From Capra hircus (taxonomy: Eukaryota; Chordata; Mammalia; Artiodactyla; Bovidae): a DNA stretch of 64,000 nucleotides. Shown in pieces: positions 42,297 through 53,843 of this stretch. A model generated the notes under the pieces. That model was not told the origin of the DNA. It saw only the letters and a program-made list of their open reading frames with translations, and did no database searches. Numbering within the stretch: position 1 is the stretch's first letter; each line of letters opens with the position of its first letter. The stretch spans positions 55,979,345-56,043,344 of the forward strand of contig NC_030822.1 in assembly GCF_001704415.2 (NCBI RefSeq), given 5' to 3'. The position numbers and the translations under genes are program-made.

Positions 42297-42480
42297 TAGT
42301 TATGAGACCTTGGGCAGGAAGTGTAACCTCTCAGCTGTGTGTCAGTTTCTTTATCTGCAAAGTGTGGTGAGTGATAGCTGACCTCCCAGAGGTATTGTGA
42401 GGTTATTGAGTTAATTAAATTAGTTGATCCACATAAATTGTTTAGAAGAATGCCTGACATTATTATTAATAAGAATAGTT
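42297..42480 (+). mobile_element. MIR SINE, right part
   Basis: 'tagttatgagaccttgggca', 'cagtttctttatctgcaaag' and 'ggttattgagttaattaaat' continue the MIR in the correct order after the Bov-A2. Confidence 0.82.
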
Positions 42481-42819
42481 TAAGTCCTGCCAGCTGAGAA
42501 GGAGATTCTACTTCCTGGCCTTCTCTTTTCTGGACTAGTTGACCCCAAGTTTTTTTTAACCTGTGAACATTTATCCCAGGCTAGTAAGGAATTGCTCCTC
42601 CGCACAGAATTGATAAGGCCACTAGAACACCTGGCAACTAACCCGAAAGAGAGAGGAAACAGTGCTTCTCATAATTTATAGGTTTATATTCACAAAGCTC
42701 CTGATCTTATCCCTATGAGCTTCTGCCATCTCCAGCCCTGCCTACCTAAAGATACTGATAATTTTCAGCTGGCAGACTCAGACCTGCCATGTCCCTAACC
42801 CTGTCCTGACCAAGCCCAG

Positions 42820-42960
42820 TTGTTTATTAGGGAGCCAACTCCACCTGCAGTTGAGAGGAGATAATTGATCTCGTTTCATTAAGCCAGGTACCCAGTGGTC
42901 CCAGAGCTAAACCCATGAGGCTTTTAAAGTCCAATGAGCTTCACCTTTCCCACAAGTGCT
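42820..42960. promoter_or_regulatory. Candidate regulatory block, short
   Basis: 'ttgtttattagggagccaac', 'ggagataattgatctcgttt' and 'cattaagccaggtacccagt' give dense homeodomain-type cores in about 80 bp of repeat-free DNA. Weak evidence. Confidence 0.3.
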
Positions 42961-43022
42961 CACCTTGTCCTCCCAGAGAGTATGGCTGGATTCTGTCCAC
43001 TTCTAAATTTACGCTCTGATCC

Positions 43023-43195
43023 TCAGGTGGCTCAATGGTAAAGAATCTACAATGCAGGAAGAGCAAGTTCAATCCCTGGGTAAGGACGATTGGAGAAGGA
43101 AATGGCTACCCACTCCGGTATTCTGAAGCCTGGCAGGTTACAGTCCATGGGGTCACAAAAGAGTCAGTCATGACTTAATGACTAAACAACAACAG
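43023..43195 (+). mobile_element. Bov-tA SINE with internal losses
   Basis: 'ggtggctcaatggtaaagaa', 'aatggctacccactccggta', 'acagtccatggggtcacaaa' in sense orientation. The length is below the usual ~210 bp because segments are missing in the head and middle. Confidence 0.88.
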
Positions 43196-43196
43196 C

Positions 43197-43679
43197 CTCT
43201 TCTGGAACTGTCACCTTGCCCCTAAATCTCTGTTCTAGAACCTTCCAATTTATCCATTTTATGCCAGTCCTTTTTCCAGATAAACTGAACTCTATGTCAG
43301 TACCCAACCGAACACTAGTTCTGGGCCTGGATCATCGCCAAAGTGTCCACAGTGCCGCCGCAGCCTGTACCAGGAGATGAACTGTGTTGACACTAACCTT
43401 ACCGTGACTGTCACTTCGTCTGGAGTTTCCCTGTGCTGAGCTTACGCTTAAGAGCCTGCCTTACCACCAGCGCAGACTCCACTACTCCCTACCCTGCCTG
43501 GAGTTAGTTTCTTTCTCTTCCTTTCCCAGTTGTCCCATAGATTAAGTTGCTACATGCCCTGTGGCCAATGCCTGGATATTATGACAACTGCAAACTAAGT
43601 TTTATATGTGCAATTTGTCTGAGCTTTCTGCCTACCTGACGGCTCCACTAGGGTGCTTGCAAAGCACATCACACTCAAT
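43197..43679. other. Non-repeat sequence, no gene seen
   Basis: Mixed composition with a few CpG near 43340-43480. No repeat or gene is recognised. Confidence 0.35.
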
Positions 43680-44595
43680 AGTCCAAGACGAAACTCACGA
43701 TCTTCTGCTCCAAACCAAACTCCTCTTTCACTCTGACGCCCTTCTAATCAGTTTTCCACGCTGCAACTAGAGTGATCTTTTCAAAATGCAAATCTGTTCA
43801 TCACACACATACACACTTATAACCCATTAGCTTCTCATTTTCCTTCGGATAAAGGCCCACAGAAGGGAGCTTCAAGTCTGGCTGCCTTTCCAGCGTAACC
43901 TAGTCTCTCTCTTTCTCTCTCTTACTGTGGTCCAGACACCAGGCTGAAAGCACTCAAGGCACTTTGGACGGGATAAGATAAAGGTGCTCCTTCTGGGCAG
44001 CCCCACTGGAAAAAAGATGCCTTTTCCTGTGGGCACAGCTGCTCATGGGACTCTAGCTTGGCAAGTGGAGCAGGGCTGGATGTCAGCTCCCTACGCACCT
44101 TCCTCAGCCCCACTATTCACGTGTGTCCACAGCACAGCCTTGATCTGCTGGGCCAGTCATCCTTGCCTTTTGAGTTCCCCAAAATCCACCATGCTGCCTC
44201 CTACCAGCAGGCTTTGCTCATGCCGCTCCTTCTGCTTGGGATTCTCCTGCCTTCTCTCTTTACCCAGTGATCTCCAACTTGTCCCCCAGAATCCCAGCTC
44301 AGCCATCACATCCTCACAGAAGCCTGCTTGATCTCTCCACCCCTCCAACTCACCAAGTTCGTTTGGGATAAGCTCTCATCGGACAGCGTTCCATGCTTCT
44401 TGAGATGATCTCATCTCATAAGCTTTCCGCACATTTGTATAACTAATGTCTGACTCTGTCATTGTGTTACAATACAAGCTCCATTAAAGAAGGAACCATA
44501 TCATTTTTTTTCCTCTCTTTTTGTGTCTCCAGAATGTAACACAGTGTCAGGCACATAATAGCTGATAATTAAATATTTATTGATGACCTACTGAG
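43680..44595 (+). mobile_element. L2 LINE, about 0.9 kb of the 3' half
   Basis: Sense L2: 'ctgcaactagagtgatcttt', 'cattagcttctcattttcct', 'cagctcagccatcacatcct', 'cacagtgtcaggcacataat', 'aattaaatatttattgatga'. Short frames in it (for example 43984-44331) are L2-derived. The 3' end runs to the L2 terminal repeat region. Confidence 0.88.
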
Positions 44596-44639
44596 TGCAG
44601 GGTGCTCCATGGTAGATGGTAGTGTCTGGACTTTATAAT

Positions 44640-44960
44640 TGGAAGAACTTAAGCTTCCCAGAGGCGTGATTAAGCGTGTCAAAGAGGAAAATATTCCGTT
44701 CCACTTAATTATGCATTTTATTTAAAAATAGAAGTCTTTATTAAAACAACAAAGCATAAATATTAAAGAATGTATTTAAATAACTTATACAATTTAGTGC
44801 AAGCTTTAAAGGTGCATAAACACTGAAATGCAATTCAATGCCTTTTTAAATCATTTTCTATCATTATCTTGACTTTATCTAATCTGGTCGCAGCGTAGGT
44901 TGGGAGAAGTAATTCATTTTGACTTTCCTAATTTTGTCTCAAAACCTGCTAAGGCTTGTC
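44640..44960. promoter_or_regulatory. Candidate conserved regulatory block
   Basis: Very AT-rich, repeat-free DNA with 'cgtgattaagcgtgtcaaag', 'ccacttaattatgcatttta', 'ttaaataacttatacaattt' and 'agaagtaattcattttgact'. Homeodomain cores and ATGCAT occur close together. One of the stronger enhancer-like blocks. Conservation not tested. Confidence 0.42.
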
Positions 44961-45589
44961 CACAACTGCAGCAGGTTTCTGGCCTCCCAGGTTTTAGATG
45001 AGATTAGAGAAAAAGCCTTTATAGGTGGCTTGCATCTTTGCTCCTACAGGGAGTGCTCCTACAGTTTTAGAGGGGAAAGGTCCTTCTCCTAAGGGTAAGA
45101 ACTTTGAATATATATCACCCCACTCTTTGCCTGGTCTGGCTCACCCTGGTCCTGCAGAAAATGACAGATGGCTCAGAAAGGCAAGAGTGTGACTTCCACA
45201 CCGAGACCCATACCTGACTTCTGCATCTGCCTCTAAGAGAAGCTCTTTGTGTACAACTTCTCTTTCTCTACTGCCAGGATTTCTGATCGATAACTTGATC
45301 TCCATACTGGTTAGACACCTTCCTAACAATTACAGCCCCAGAACTTAATGTTGCAAACAGAATTGAACTAAGCCCAGGACAGTTGTAAAGGAGCAATAGT
45401 GGTGCCCTATGCAAGGTGTGGCCACCTGCCCTTTGGAGAGTGATGGCTCATACCACCCAGGTGGGTTTGCTCCTGAGCTTAACCTGCCCTAGGATCTTTT
45501 CCCACGGTTGTCTGTTTACAGGTACACAGAAAGGGAAGTCTTCGGGGTGGTGAAAGCTGGAAAATAAGAAGTCCACCCATTGACAGAGT
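44961..45589. other. Non-repeat sequence, no gene seen
   Basis: No assignable repeat and no coding signal. Confidence 0.35.
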
Positions 45590-45780
45590 CACTAAGAGGC
45601 CATTAATGTTAAGCTTCAGCAGTGGAACACAGAAAACGGCATTAAAGGATTTACTTTTCATGACCATAATTCACAGCTAATGTACATTTGATGTTTAATG
45701 TATGAACCAGAGGTGACTTCAAACTCGCGGGCCTTTTCTAAATAGCGTTTTAATCTAAGTTTTTTAAAAAAATAGAGGTT
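45590..45780. promoter_or_regulatory. Candidate conserved regulatory block
   Basis: 'gaggccattaatgttaagct', 'catgaccataattcacagct', 'aatgtacatttgatgtttaa' and 'atagcgttttaatctaagtt' in a repeat-free 190-bp stretch. Enhancer-like texture only. Confidence 0.35.
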
Positions 45781-46234
45781 CATACACTCTGTCTGTCAGA
45801 CAAGAGGGAGGGGAGAAAAGGCAAAGCTAGGTGTGAAAATCCAATGTGGGAGCGGGCTTTTGTTCAGTCCTTTATTGAGGTTTTACCTCTAATCTCTCCC
45901 TTTTTGATGCAATTTAAGATTAAGGAAATGAAAGGCAAGGCTGACTGTGAATGGTTTTACAAACAGGACAGCCAAGGGGCCCTCAGAAGACAGTTTTGTA
46001 AGAGGCTTTGGCTTCAATCCCTAGAAAGGACGGAGGTGGGAGGGTGGCAGTACCCCTGAGCTTGGGGAACATGGCCCCGGGACGCCAGCCCATCTGTCTG
46101 CCGGCGAAACTGAACTTCAGGGTTCAAATAGGAGCTGAGGGTGGTCACGGGCTCACTATGGGCCAGGGCCAGGCTTGGAAGGCTAAAAAGCACAGCTGTC
46201 AGAGCAAGAGGCGCCCTGCTCTGGTGAAAAGAGC

Positions 46235-46335
46235 CCCAGAGTAAGCATTCCTAGTCTTGGGTCTATTGTGTAACTTCAGGTAAGTGGTTTGCCTCTCTGG
46301 ACCTTGGTCCCCTCACCTTGACAACAAGCCTCTCA
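46235..46335 (+). mobile_element. MIR SINE, diverged
   Basis: 'tgtgtaacttcaggtaagtg', 'tgcctctctggaccttggtc' and 'ccctcaccttgacaacaag' follow the sense MIR core. Confidence 0.65.
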
Positions 46336-46461
46336 GGCTAAATCAGCATTTTCAAACGATGGAGCTTCAGGAGCAATGGATGGTCCAAACTGAAGGACGC
46401 TGCCCCTCAGCACCTCTTCAGCAAGAACTCACATTCATCTCTTTTATAAATAATGAAAAAT

Positions 46462-46671
46462 GAAAGTGTTAAGTACCTCAGACATGTCTGATGCTTTGTG
46501 ATCCCATGGACTGTAGTCCACCAAGCTCCTCTGTCCACAGAATTCTCCAGGCAAGAATACTAGAGTGGGTAGCCATCCCCTTCTCCAAGGGATCTTCCCG
46601 ACCCAGGGATCAAATCTAAGTCCACTGCCTTTCAGGTGGATTCTTTACTGTCTGAGCCACCAGGGAAGCCC
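46462..46671 (-). mobile_element. Bov-tA SINE
   Basis: Antisense unit 'gaaagtgttaagtacctcag' to 'gagccaccagggaagccc'. Complete, moderately diverged. Confidence 0.93.
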
Positions 46672-47384
46672 CCAATGGTTTTATGTAAAAGGTTTCCCAC
46701 TTCAAGGCAGCAACACCTTGAAATGTATAAGATCATCTGATCCTTAAGATGCCCTCCAGCCCAAGTGTAAAGAGTAGATATGCAGAAAACTCACCCAGGT
46801 GGATGTCCTCCAAAACATATTCTTTTAAATTGGGCAACAGAAATAGGACAGGACCTACAGGTTGCAGAAGCCACATTACTAGAGATCACGGTGTGAGGTG
46901 GGGCCAAGGATGTGTTCCTTGGAGTTCAATCGATCTATCTCAAGGCGAGGAAGATGCATTCCAGCTGAACAACTTTAAAGAAGATATAAAGTAAGCAGGT
47001 GGGTGGGGTTTTCTGGAGGGTGCAGTGGAGGAAGGGAGGATAATGGGAATTAGGGGTGTTCACAAGGGAATTGTTTTGTAGAGCTGGGTTATGGAAAGAA
47101 GGAAAGAAAAGGAAGGAATTTATTGGAGTGGGAATGCAGAGAAAATAAAAGTTTTTTTTCTCTTCAATAAACTGGGGAGATTTCTAAAGCTCTCTTCAGC
47201 TAGAATCATGTTATGTGTTTGTGATTCTTTCCTATTTCTTAACACGGCTGGATAATGGAGAGTTCACTTCAGTAGGAGAAAGGTAGTCACAACTAAGAAA
47301 AGGAGTAACAAGAGTTTCCAAACAGGCCAATGAATGGAACCCATCAACAGAAACCTCAGGGCAGGCACGATCTGAATCCACTGA
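46672..47384. other. Non-repeat sequence, no gene seen
   Basis: Purine-rich after 46990. The 82-codon plus-strand frame at 46749-46994 has no domain. Confidence 0.35.
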
Positions 47385-47625
47385 TTCTTTCTTGGTTCAT
47401 TCATCCAGCCCATTATTGCTGCACTCTGTACTAGGCTCTGTGCATGAAGGATCAGAAGACACACATGGACCCGGCCTTCAGAGCCCATGAGGAAGTAAGG
47501 AGCTGAGCACATGGTTATGTGTAGGATGCAAGGGAGAAGCGTGGAGATGCAGAACATTCTGGGGTGTGATCAAGTTGTGCTGACTCACCAGGAAGCTCGG
47601 GGGGAGATTCTCCCCTCAAGACTTG
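47385..47625 (-). mobile_element. L2 LINE 3' end
   Basis: 'tggttcattcatccagccca', 'ctctgtactaggctctgtgc' and 'gacccggccttcagagccca' match the antisense L2 3' end. The copy fades out near 47625. Confidence 0.7.
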
Positions 47626-48689
47626 CTCCTAGATCAACACAATGAGGTTTAGAGTCCCTCCCACATCAGTTGTTACCTGTGTCCTCTCACCCAGAGCTGC
47701 TCCCCAAAACATTAAGTTTCTCTGTGATCTCTTCCACCTCTTTTTCAGAGGGAACCCCAAGGCTTTCTCCCATCCCCTTAAAAAATTCTATTTCTTAGGC
47801 TGCATTATAAAACAGTATTTTTTGAAAGAAAAGAGAGAGATCTGTTCCATCACATATTCAGAGATACATAAAACAAGCCTTGGTCATAGGCAGGTGACTA
47901 GGGTGGAGGGCATACTTGGAACCATCACTCATGAAGAGCATATAAAGAAATGGGATGTTTAACCAGAAGATGCAGGGTGAATAAGAGCACTCTTTTCCAA
48001 AGTTTAAAGAATTGTCCTAAGGAAGAGGACCTATACAAACTGATGCCCCCAAAATAAGAACAAAAGTCAATGGGCAAATGGTCAAGAACAGATATTCTTG
48101 TCTCGATTTTTTTAAAGGAATTTTATTTTAAAATGACTGGAAATGGAATGGAGGTCTTTAGGACATGAAGGAGGGGTGAGTTCCGCAAGGAAGACATGTA
48201 AGCATGGACTTAGTAGCCACGGAGAAATGAGTAAAGAGCAAGCCCCAAGGTCTCTGAGACACTGCCCACACTTGACATTGCCCGACTTGCTGTGCATCTC
48301 AAATTATTCTGCTTTCTTTCCCCAGCCTTCAGTCCTTGTCATTCCTCTCCCTGACTCTCTGTCAAGCCCTCCAGAGGTCCCTCAAGATCCAGTAATAGAG
48401 AGATTTCGGCCAGGACAGACTCAGCCTCCCCGAGCACTGAGCCGACCTGGTCCCTCCTCGTAGCACGAGCTCCCTGATCACGCTCAGTTCTCCCCCGGTT
48501 AGACCCACCACATCTCACCCAGGCACACAGGGCCATCTCTCCCATTGCACTGTGCAATATGATTTACAATGAGAAATAGGCATTTGGTCTTGGTCCCCTT
48601 CTGTCACCAAGCTTCTAAAACCCTTGGTATTTCCTAAGTGACAAATGCCAGAAAAGTCAGGTTCATGAGCTGACTCTTAGAAAACCCCT
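47626..48689. other. 1.1 kb without a recognised gene
   Basis: Plus-strand frames 47642-47962 and 48143-48463 have no domain, no splice context and opposing frames. No repeat is assigned with confidence. Confidence 0.35.
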
Positions 48690-49255
48690 ACACCACCTAA
48701 GGTTGCCAGTGGAACCAGTTGCAGAATTAGAGGGATGGGACTTTCAGCCCCACCTCCCTGACCCACAGGGAAGGGAGAGGGCTGGAGGCTGAGTTTAATC
48801 ACCAATGGCCGATGACTTTATCGATCATGTCTATGTAGTGAAACCTCCATAAAAACCCAAAAGGATGAGAGTGTCTGGTGAATACGTGGAGATTTGAGGA
48901 GAGGAGGGCGCTTGGAGGGGGCGTGGATACTCAGTACTCTTTCCCCATTCTTTGACCCATGCATCTCTTCCATCTGGCTGTTCCTGAGTCCTTTTTTATA
49001 ATAAACCGGTAGTCTAGTAAGTGAAATGTTTCTGAGTTCACGAGCTATTGTAGCCACTGATTGAACTCAGGGAGGAGGTCCTTGGAATCTGTCTGCTCCG
49101 GCCCATCAGAAGCACAGGTGACAACCTGGACTTGGGACCGGCGTCTGAAGTGGGGGATAGACTTGTGAGACTGAGACTGAGCCCTTAGCGTGTGGGATCT
49201 GACACTATCCCCAGGTGGACAGAGTCAGAATTGTGCTAATTGCCTGATGAGTGGG
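48690..49255 (+). mobile_element. Old endogenous-retrovirus LTR (ERVL-like), solitary
   Basis: Blocks in order: 'tttaatcaccaatggccgat', 'gtgaaacctccataaaaacc', a core with the polyadenylation-like 'ttataataaaccggtagtct' at about 48995-49014, 'cgagctattgtagccactga', 'tctgaagtgggggatagac' and 'tctgacactatccccaggtg'. This is LTR architecture with a polyA site. No internal retroviral coding sequence adjoins it. The exact subfamily is not asserted. Confidence 0.7.
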
Positions 49256-49267
49256 AACCGCCCCCGC

Positions 49268-49275
49268 CACACACA

Positions 49276-49320
<45 letters not shown>

Positions 49321-49323
49321 ACA
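49268..49323. repeat. (CA)n microsatellite with CT interruptions
   Basis: 56 bp of CA units with two ACTCAC interruptions, directly after the LTR. It is probably polymorphic in length. Confidence 0.95.
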
Positions 49324-49669
49324 GGAATTAAGTATCAGAACTTTAACACTGAAGGTTTAAAGAAGAGGATACACACCATCCTTAAACCACTGACCCACCT
49401 CACCAGTGCACAAGCCCACGCACCCAGGAGTCAGTCCTTCACTGAACGCATGTGTCAGCCCGTCTGGCCCACTTCTGTCTCTGCCACTGCAGCTCAGCTC
49501 CTGCACGTGCTCATGGCACATGGTACCTTTCCAGGCAAACTTCGACAAAGGCAGAGAGCGAAATGGATTCCGTCCAGGAGAACTAATCCCCCCAAATCAA
49601 AATCTTCCACATGGGGGTGATGATAAACAGATGCCTCTCATCTCGACAAATGAAAGGTCACCCACAGAC
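49324..49669. other. Non-repeat sequence, no gene seen
   Basis: Overlapping frames 49240-49620 and 49406-49681 differ in phase. The first is partly CA-repeat translation. Confidence 0.35.
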
Positions 49670-49960
49670 AGTGCAGAGTAATTATTAAATCACTTCCCCA
49701 TTTGTTCAGGATCAGTAGCGACCTCATTACCTGGATCCAAAGACAATATCTCTAAGTCCTGGGCATGGATCCAAAAAGGTCATTAATAACAGGATAGTCC
49801 CCAAATTTGCAGGAAAAGAAAGATCAGCTCTAATTAAGGAAGCAAAGTACTCCAGACCAGCCCTTTACATCAACAGTTTGCATGGTAATAACAACAATTT
49901 TCATTTCTCAGGCACCGACTTTATAGCCTCCAATAACAGTAGCCAGGCTCACCAAGCCGT
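49670..49960. promoter_or_regulatory. Candidate conserved regulatory block
   Basis: Repeat-free: 'gagtaattattaaatcactt', 'aggtcattaataacaggata', 'agctctaattaaggaagcaa', 'gtttgcatggtaataacaac'. TAAT cores are dense and 'ggatccaaa' occurs twice, 35 bp apart. A strong enhancer-like texture, conservation not tested. Confidence 0.42.
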
Positions 49961-51114
49961 TCCCTCCTCCACAAATGGGATGGGACAGGATGTGTTTCAG
50001 GCAGCCAACTAGAGGGGGATTTTCTTATTGTCACTTCTTGTGGCTTCAGATCAGAGGCCAAAGACTGGAAATAGAGACTCAGATTCTTGGCTCTGTGCCG
50101 ACATCTGGACTTGAAGAAGAGCCAGGCACATGTGGGTCACTTCTTGGCAAAGAACAATACTTAGTCCCCATCTAAGTTCTCCAGGCACCTGCCTTGAACA
50201 AGTTTATCCAGGAGCTGGATTTCAAAGGGCAGACTCTCTTTCTCAGCTGCCAGAGGTTTCATGCAGGAGGTAGATGCCAATCCCCACCCCCAACTACCCC
50301 ATGGTGAACAGTTGGAGTTCATTCCCTGTGGATGGAAACTGTAAGATGAAGATAGCAGGACCATGGAGGAAGGAGGCTCGGCCCTGCCCAGATAAAAGAT
50401 ACAAGACCACATATTTCTCATTCTTGAAGTCAAGGAGACCTTCCTGACTAGAGAGCTCCTTGGAAGTCAAAACGGGAGTTGTGTCAAGGCTGCCCAGAGG
50501 CCTTCTCCATGGAACCCATCTTGGCTAAGAGATGCATGTATGCACATGGGAGGATCCTGAGATACACCAAATACAGAGTCTGAATCCGGCAAATCAAAAG
50601 GACGGCCCAAAGGAAACCTGGAAGAAATGTCCCATATAAGTGATGAAAACTAAAGGCGCAACACTCCCTCTGAGGCTGCCCGTGTGTCTATCCACACAGA
50701 CTGTATTCTTTTTACCTCCTAATGAATATTTTATTCATTTCACTACTTTTCTTCTTTGTGGGAATTCTTTTCTGCAGATCCAAAGGGCCAGGGCCTTGTC
50801 ATTGACCACTGGTCTAGTGGCTAGGATTTAGTACTCACCGCCGCAACCCGCCTCAATCTCTGGTTTGGAGCCAAAACCCTCCTTGGAGCCACTGCAGGCC
50901 CAGGCCCCCAGAGATCAGGTTGACCAGTCAGTCAACAGGCATCTTCAAACTACTTCCTAAGCTGGGTGCCCCCAGCTTCTGACTTCCAGCCCCTACAGAG
51001 AGATTGCGTCTTGCTGCCTATCAGCGGAGAGCTAGCACTGCTTCAGCCTCCCCTTCAGCTCCGTCCCCTGCCCTTCCTCTTCCCTACCAGCCCAGAAGCA
51101 GGAGCATCAAGAGT
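49961..51114. other. 1.2 kb without a recognised gene
   Basis: Short frames on both strands have no recognisable domains. No clear repeat is seen apart from weak similarity to old elements. Confidence 0.35.
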
Positions 51115-51410
51115 TCAGATTCCAAACAGAGCCAGTGTAAAACCTGATCTGCCCCTGACCAGCTGGGGACACTTAGGCAAAGCGCTAAGCCTCAACTCCT
51201 CATCTACAAAGTGGGTACAATCATTTATGGTCCAAACAAGAACTCGTTTAACAATAAAAGGGAAGGGGCTTAAAACTGACTCAGAAACAACAGGCCCAGG
51301 ATGGCCATGTTCAGATCATGATGCATGGTCACCCTATTTAAAAGGGTTCTTGTGAAGATCAAACAAAAGAATGCATGTGAAATGCTCATCACAAGCCTTG
51401 ACTCATCCCA
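51115..51410 (+). mobile_element. MIR SINE, split or heavily diverged
   Basis: 'tgaccagctggggacactta', 'gcctcaactcctcatctaca' and 'aagtgggtacaatcattta' (51160-51230) give the MIR core. 'aaagggttcttgtgaagatc' (51341-51360) gives its 3' half. About 100 bp between them are not MIR. Confidence 0.6.
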
Positions 51411-51689
51411 GGCATCAGAAATCATCATTTCACTATCGCAGACAGCCAAAAGCTGAAGAGTGGCCAGGATGGACCGAGGGAGACTTCCTGCCTCCTGCAG
51501 GCCTGTCACCACGCTCACTCCACACCCAGTGGGGCTGACTGGGTGCGAGTTACTGCAGCAGCAAGGGTAGCGATGAAGGGGCACACCAATTCTCACCAAA
51601 GCAGAGCAGCTGAGGGTCACAGAACGTCCCTGTCAATGGGCTGACATCCCCCATGGCAACTCTGGAGGATCCACGCACACACACACGAT
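51411..51689. other. Non-repeat sequence, no gene seen
   Basis: Mixed composition. The 'ccacgcacacacacacga' stretch at about 51671 is a short CA tract. No coding signal. Confidence 0.35.
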
Positions 51690-52180
51690 CCGCCTCTGGG
51701 TTATTACAGCCGATAGATCTGATTAATCTGATTAAACATGGAACATTCCATTTCCACCTCACTCAGCTCCATACTCACGGGGGCACCAGGCTAGATCCAG
51801 GTTGGCCCCCAAACAGGCCTGGTAATTAAAACAAGTTCTGCCCTGGCTGACTGCATTCCCCCATTACTCTCTCCCATTACTGGAGATGCAAACAATAAAT
51901 AATTTAATAACCTGGGTTGAGTCGAATCTGGTTCCAAAACAAAGTGTTTTAATTCTCCAGTGTGCCGGCTTTCAGCATTACTGTAATTCCATTTCCCTTC
52001 ACTTGACTGGGCCTTTTGCTGCTTTTTAGGCTTCTCGTATTTCTGCCCAAGTTTTCCCCATGGGGCCCTGACAGCTGCATTATAGCAGGGCCGGCCGGGC
52101 AGCCAGCATGACATCACTCACTACTCAAGTCCGAGGCAGCAGCGCAGCAGCAGGCACGTACTCATTAGCTCAGCAATCAG
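51690..52180. promoter_or_regulatory. Candidate conserved regulatory block, strongest of the set
   Basis: About 490 bp of repeat-free DNA. It contains a tandem TGATTAA/T pair (ctgattaatctgattaaac, 51719-51737), 'ggtaattaaaacaagttctg', 'acaataaataatttaataac', 'gtgttttaattctccagtg' and 'cagcattactgtaattccat'. The right end adds a GC-rich piece with 'gccagcatgacatcactcac', a CRE/AP-1-like site. Homeodomain/PBX-type sites at this density suggest an enhancer; no frame or splice signal accompanies it. Confidence 0.45.
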
Positions 52181-52437
52181 CCTGGGTCTTGATGGCCATA
52201 GAAAGCTGTCTGTGCGGCCTCAGGCAGGACACCTGGGCCCTTGCCTTGCCCCTCCATCCTTCTTCCTCTTTCCCTGCCTCCCTCCAGCCCCTTACAGTCT
52301 CTGGCAGCCCTGGCTATGAGAAAAGGACTTGGGGGTGGGGGTGAGGGGAGCATTGAAGGGAATGGCAGGGGACTGGCCTCTACCCGCTGGCCCTGTGGTC
52401 TGATCCCCCATCAACACCCCCTTACTGGCTTTACAGG

Positions 52438-52648
52438 GAACTGTACTTAGTCGCTCAGTCGTGTCCGACCCTCTGTGACCCCATGGACTATAGCCAGCCA
52501 GGCTTCTCTGTCTTCAGGGATTCTCTAGGCAAGAATACTGGAGTAGGTTACCATGCCCTGCTCCAGGGGATCTTCCCAACCCAGGGATGGAACCCAGGTC
52601 TCCCACATTGCAGGCAGATTCTTTACCGTCTGAGCCACCAGGAAAGCC
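52438..52648 (-). mobile_element. Bov-tA SINE
   Basis: Antisense unit 'tagtcgctcagtcgtgtccg' to 'gagccaccaggaaagccc', complete. Confidence 0.94.
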
Positions 52649-52684
52649 CGAGCTCCCTAATCCAGCTTTCATAACAACACACAG

Positions 52685-52890
52685 AATGTTAGTTGCTCAG
52701 TCATGTCCGACTCTTTGCGACCCCATGGACTGTAGCTTGCCAGACTTCCCTGTCCATGGAATGCTGCAGGCAAAAATACTGGAGCAAGTTGCTACTCCCT
52801 TCTCCAGGGGATCTTCCTGACCCAGGGATCAAACCCGGGTCTCCTGCACTGCAGGCAGATTCTTAACCGTCTAAACCATCAGAGAAGACC
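52685..52890 (-). mobile_element. Bov-tA SINE, second of a same-strand pair
   Basis: Antisense unit 'gttgctcagtcatgtccgac' to 'taaaccatcagagaagacc', 36 bp after the previous SINE. The two differ at many positions, so they are independent insertions rather than a fresh duplication. Confidence 0.94.
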
Positions 52891-53159
52891 TTCATGAACA
52901 CTCCCAACCCACAAAGAGAGATTAGGTTTTGTTACCTTTCAAAGGAGAACCAGAACCACCACAGGCCCTCACTCTAGCCCAGAACAGTCTCCCCCTCCCA
53001 GTCCTCCCACTCCCCCCCTCCCCCACTCTGCCCACTGTCAATCCTCCCCTCCTTCATCTGGAACCTCAGCCAGAATATGCTGATGTGAGAGCTGTGCCCT
53101 TGCCCTCAGCCCAGCAGCCAGGGGCCCAGAGCCACAGCTGCAGGGGAGGAGCAGGGGTA
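52891..53159. other. C-rich unique DNA, no gene seen
   Basis: Very pyrimidine-rich at 52985-53040 (runs of C and CCT). The opposing frames are compositional. Confidence 0.35.
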
Positions 53160-53380
53160 CAGGAAACGCACCAATGAAGCTTTCCTTTAAATAAAGAGCA
53201 GGCAAGCATTGTGCTCCATTGATTACAATTTTTTTTTTTCCTGAATGTTGTGACATTTGCAGGAAGGCTAATTTATTCAAGCATGGAAATCTTTAAAAAC
53301 TTAATTAAGTTATTTCTGTGATTTTCCATGCCTTATTGTTTCGAGTTCACATTTACTTTCATCCTTGTTAATAAAAAATA
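53160..53380. promoter_or_regulatory. Candidate conserved regulatory block
   Basis: AT-rich and repeat-free: 'tgctccattgattacaattt', 'gaaggctaatttattcaagc', 'ttaaaaacttaattaagtta', 'catccttgttaataaaaaat'. TAAT-type cores are dense. Enhancer-like texture only. Confidence 0.38.
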
Positions 53381-53624
53381 AAAAAGTGGGGAGGGGGCAG
53401 GGAGGGAGGAAATAGAGAAAAATGACCTCATAGAACCTCGAGAGACTGTTTCTAGATGCTCCCTTCTCCAGCAAGAGGCCTCTGAGCCCTGGGGTAGAGA
53501 GGTGAAAAGGAGGGATGCGTCCTCCAGTGTCAGGATCTGAGTCAAGGCCCCACTTCCATGAGGAACAGAAGGGGAATAGCACAAAAACCCAGGCTGATCT
53601 TCCACTGTGGCACCTGTAACCAGC

Positions 53625-53843
53625 TCTGCTGTTGTTGTGTAATCTCTAAGACACTGTCTGACTCTTTTGTGACCTCATGGACTGCAGCCTGCCACCCTCC
53701 TCTGTCCATGGGATTCTCCAGGCAAGAACGATAAGCGGGTTGCCATTCCCTTCTCCAGGGGATTTTCCTGACCCAGGGATCGAACCATGCCTCCTGCACT
53801 GGCAGAATTTTTCTTCACCACGGAGCCACCAAGAAAGCCCAGG
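53625..53843 (-). mobile_element. Bov-tA SINE
   Basis: Antisense unit 'ctgttgttgtgtaatctcta' through 'gcaagaacgataagcgggtt' to 'gagccaccaagaaagccc'. More diverged than its neighbours. Confidence 0.9.
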
